Below, piece after piece: positions 61,253 through 64,000 of a DNA stretch of 64,000 nt. Position numbers and translations under genes: made by a program. Under the pieces are notes generated by a model, which saw only the letters and a program-made list of their open reading frames with translations, searched no databases and was not told where the DNA came from. Position 1 is the first letter of the stretch, and the number at the start of each line of letters is the position of its first letter. The stretch is from Ophiodon elongatus. Taxonomy: Eukaryota > Chordata > Actinopteri > Perciformes > Hexagrammidae. The stretch is from the NCBI GenBank assembly GCA_016806645.1, contig JACSYO010000150.1:1-64000 (forward strand), read 5' to 3'.

Positions 61253-63788
61253 TCTGAGACAACAGCTAAGCCATAGTAACATGTATATCAGCCAATAAAT
61301 TATGCTTTTACAATTTTTCTATAAATACATATAGCTTAAACAGAGGGGGATCAAAGAAAGACATGATTTGATGATCAGTCAACTACAGGCAAGACTTAAC
61401 CAATCAGATTTGACTATGTATACTCTTAGTTACACCCCTAATCTAATTCAGCAGATGAAAAACAATATATGTTCCCTTATGAACACAAACCTGTGGTGTG
61501 ACACCAGTGCCAAAAAAAAGCATGGTCAATTATAGGAGGAAGATACATGAATCAGTAAGCGTGTCGGTTTTGTTAAATTATCGCATTTGTCATGTGTGAC
61601 ATTAGAGACATTTTGTAGGCTGCTGTGTGACCACATGGGTTGCATGCAACTTGCCTCATAAGGGATCTCCTTGCATTCACCACTGCATGTGAATCGTGCA
61701 CGATTCGTCCACTCGACGAGGCGCCCTCCTTGGTATTGAAGTTCCCTGTGCCCAGAGCGACCACCTCCCATCCGCTGGCTGGAGAGAGGGGAGTTTGTAC
61801 ACGGGTAAATGCATGGGATGACATTTACTTTACATCTGCCGTCAGTTATTGTACGCGATGCAGTCGACACAGTACCACGAATAGTTGCACAAACCGCAAT
61901 GAATAGTACTTTTGTAAAGCTGAAGTCCATCTTCTGCAGGGACAGCGTCAGAGAGGTGCTGATTTAACTCCAATGTATCGTAAGCTGTGTGCTTGAGACT
62001 AATTTAGTACTTATTTATTAGGCTTTTAAAAAATCTAACATAATCCGTAAAGATATCTGCATTGTAATTGTACTGTATAGCCAACATCTAGCCAAAATAT
62101 CATTTTATTTAATGTTATTTGCCTTTGTAACTATGTGAAACGGTGCACGCCGATGACAAATAAATAAGTAAATTGCAGCATTATACAATGAAATGACTCA
62201 ACCACACAAAAGCATCCTTCGGACCCCGATGTCCTCCGGCTGTTGCGAGAGCTCACTTACAAGTCTGAATGATGAACGCTGCCGTGGAGCCTGCACAAGC
62301 GGAGAACTCGGGGTGGCTGTTCATCAGTTTAGTGAGCTGATCCCTGACGGCGTGTGAAATCTGGAGGTTGACGGAACTCGTCCTTTCTGAAAAGCAAGAA
62401 AGATAAAGAAATGAAAATCAACGGGACTTTAACGGATCTCATTGTAAACGCCACTGCGAGAGAGGTAGATATGGAGATGTGCAAACTCTACGACGGCAAG
62501 TGTTCGTACAGTATTCCCTGCACTTCCTCTTTTGCTTCATGCATTAGGGTCCTCAAATATTTCAACATTACTCCTTTTTTGTTTCTTTTGTTACAACTCA
62601 ATTTAAACTGGATACAACTCCTACACGTTTTGTCCAATATGGACGTCGAACCCTTAAAATGACCTGAACTTCATAGTTTCATTTGTGTGTGTGTGAGTGA
62701 GTGAGTGAGTGAGTGAGTGAGTGAGTGAGTGAGAGAGTGAGAGAGAGAGAGAGAGAGAACTGAGCGAACAGAACAAAAAAAGAGGCGCTACTGTTCTAAT
62801 ATTTCAGTCATAAAGATATCCAGAATTACCGTGAATGGCTCTACGGGGTTGTAGATTGGAGATGGAGGGCTCCTCTTTTACTGGCAGTGGTGGAGGGACA
62901 TCTATGGGAGAAAAAACAGTCATGGAAAAAAAATGAAGAGGAATACCTGAGTGGATGGATCCATGGACAGCTGTGGACTATCATGCACTTATGGGCTGTA
63001 TTTAAGCACCGTGTCACTTCATTATTGCTTCCATGTCTTGAGAAAGGTCCCTGTGACCAAAATGTTATCACCCCTGCATTGATTTAATTAGAAAGTGTGA
63101 GCAAGAATGCACTTTTTTTTCTTTAGGCATCAAAATCTGTAATGTGCTGCAACGTTGTCGAAGCCAATACTGGAGGAATCATCAAGCCCGCTACAGAAAC
63201 ACGACATACTTTGATGAGCATTAGATCCTCACCTGATGCTTCAGGGAGAAAAGACTTCAGACTTTCCAAGGTGGGCAGAAGGTCCGGCAGAGCGAGCTGC
63301 GCCGCTTTGAGCCGAGCCTCCTTCTTTGTTATCCCCATGCCGGTCTTGTACTCGACCCCATCGATCACCACACAAAAGGCAAAATAAAGACCCGGTATGT
63401 TGCCTGAGGAAACGAGAGTCAAGAAACTGATTGAAGTCAAATCCTGAGCTCTGGCTGTGGATGTGACGCCCCCCCCCAACCCCCCATCAGCCACTAGCAA
63501 GCAGTCAGATTTTGGGAATCGTGCGAGGAGCTGAGTCTGTAGGTTTCATCCTAACCAAACCTCAGACGAGCTGATTGTAGGATTTGTTTGGGATGAAAAC
63601 ACTGACTTTTACATATTGGGATAAACTGTTGAATAAAAAGAAATAAATGATCTTTCTGGGCGAAGTACTTTGCTGATGCATTTTGTTATGCTGTACTGTG
63701 TAATGGACACAACATGCTAAACATTACCTAGTTTTAGCTTCTCAATTGGGAGGATCTGCTGCTTTTTCTTGGCTTTTACGAGAATAAA
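56466..63788 (-). CDS. adad1: Adenosine deaminase domain-containing protein 1 (testis RNA-binding protein), 5'-truncated
   Basis: Minus-strand exons in transcript order: 63728-63788 (tentative), 63233-63403, 62830-62901, 62261-62386, 61655-61778, 60570-60734, 60082-60157, 59762-59918, 57191-57425, 56751-56883 and 56466-56579. Phases agree throughout, giving about 477 residues against 576 in human; the N-terminal exons lie beyond the right edge. The first part is the C-terminal half of a double-stranded RNA-binding domain (YFAFCVVIDG, KTGMGITKKEARLKAAQLAL). Then comes the ADAR-type deaminase domain: VVALGTGNFNTKEG, DSHAVVNARRSLM, LYRHLLMFFSKTANLTEKSI, QGALLSHFVEPIYVESILIG, SPFKSGPALASRLCKAAML. 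The catalytic HAE is HAV, so editing activity is not expected. Mammalian ADAD1 is needed for male fertility. One intron is GC-AG. The stop codon overlaps AATAAA. Confidence 0.93.
60859..60882. repeat. Short (TA)n microsatellite
   Basis: About 11 TA units in the GC-AG intron of adad1 (60735-61654). Confidence 0.9.
61159..61251. repeat. (CA)n microsatellite
   Basis: About 46 uninterrupted CA units in the adad1 intron 60735-61654. Confidence 0.98.
61653..61654 (-). other. Non-canonical GC splice donor in adad1
   Basis: The exon 61655-61778 ends ATGAG and the intron begins GCAAGT. Only this cut joins in phase to the next exon (60734) to give ...SLM-R-FLYRHLL, matching the ADAD1 family. The rest of the donor (AG|GCAAGT) is the usual strong context for GC donors. 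Confidence 0.85.
62684..62758. repeat. (GT)n(TGAG)n(GA)n compound microsatellite
   Basis: A short GT run, then TGAG tetramers, then GA dinucleotides, in an adad1 intron (62387-62829). Confidence 0.95.
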
Positions 63789-64000
63789 CTGAACATCTTT
63801 GGTATTGCAATGTTATTCAGACAGCACTAAGACCTCCGTGGGCTTTAAGAATTTGTAGGTAGCTTTTCACTGTTTTTTTATTTTTATTTTAAAGACAAAA
63901 TTATGAATCAAGAAATTAACAAATTCATCAATAATTGTTTGCTGCAGTTCTAAAACAAATTACTGTAATAACAAATTACTCCACGAAAGGAAGTCATCAA
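63789..64000. other. Right edge of the window, adad1 intron
   Basis: AT-rich sequence with no visible exon. The N-terminal adad1 exons, carrying the first half of the dsRNA-binding domain, must lie further right. Confidence 0.5.

Noticed and set aside
61526..61930. 134-codon minus-strand frame overlapping the adad1 deaminase exon
   Set aside because: Out of frame with the conserved ADAD1 peptide VVALGTGNFNTKEG; a shadow frame.

Overview
This is vertebrate nuclear DNA. Split genes with GT-AG introns, long AT-rich intergenic stretches, (CA)n and (TA)n microsatellites and typical teleost retroelement tails point to a ray-finned fish, probably a percomorph-like teleost. No prokaryotic, organellar or viral coding block was seen.

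Layout from left to right: nudt6 (+, 3' part only), fgf2 (-), bbs12 (-), a centrin gene at the cetn4 position (+), il21 (+), a four-exon IL-2-family cytokine (+), a second four-exon IL-2-family cytokine (+), and adad1 (-, 5' end beyond the window). Order and relative orientations match the human 4q27 block (NUDT6, FGF2, BBS12, CETN4P, IL21, IL2, ADAD1) read in reverse, so orthology rests on both sequence and synteny. The visible difference is that the single mammalian IL2 is represented by two diverged tandem genes.

Functionally there are three neighbourhoods. nudt6 and fgf2 meet tail to tail with UTRs that probably overlap, as in the known FGF2/NUDT6 antisense pair. bbs12 and the centrin gene are cilium/centrosome genes sharing a short head-to-head promoter with an NRF1 palindrome, a full-consensus RFX X-box and a CCAAT box. 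il21 and the two IL-2-like genes are T-cell cytokines, each with a TATA box 80-96 bp upstream of the ATG and AU-rich 3' UTRs. adad1 is a germ-cell dsRNA-binding pseudo-deaminase.

The remaining sequence is intronic or intergenic: microsatellites, several minisatellites, a tRNA-derived SINE, LINE 3'-tail fragments, one MITE-like element with terminal inverted repeats, and two weak orphan ORFs. I found no convincing undescribed system. The most useful observations are the cytokine duplication, the ciliary bidirectional promoter, a GC-AG intron and dead catalytic motif in adad1, and an adad1 stop codon overlapping its AATAAA. All exon borders were derived by eye from reading frame and splice signals.
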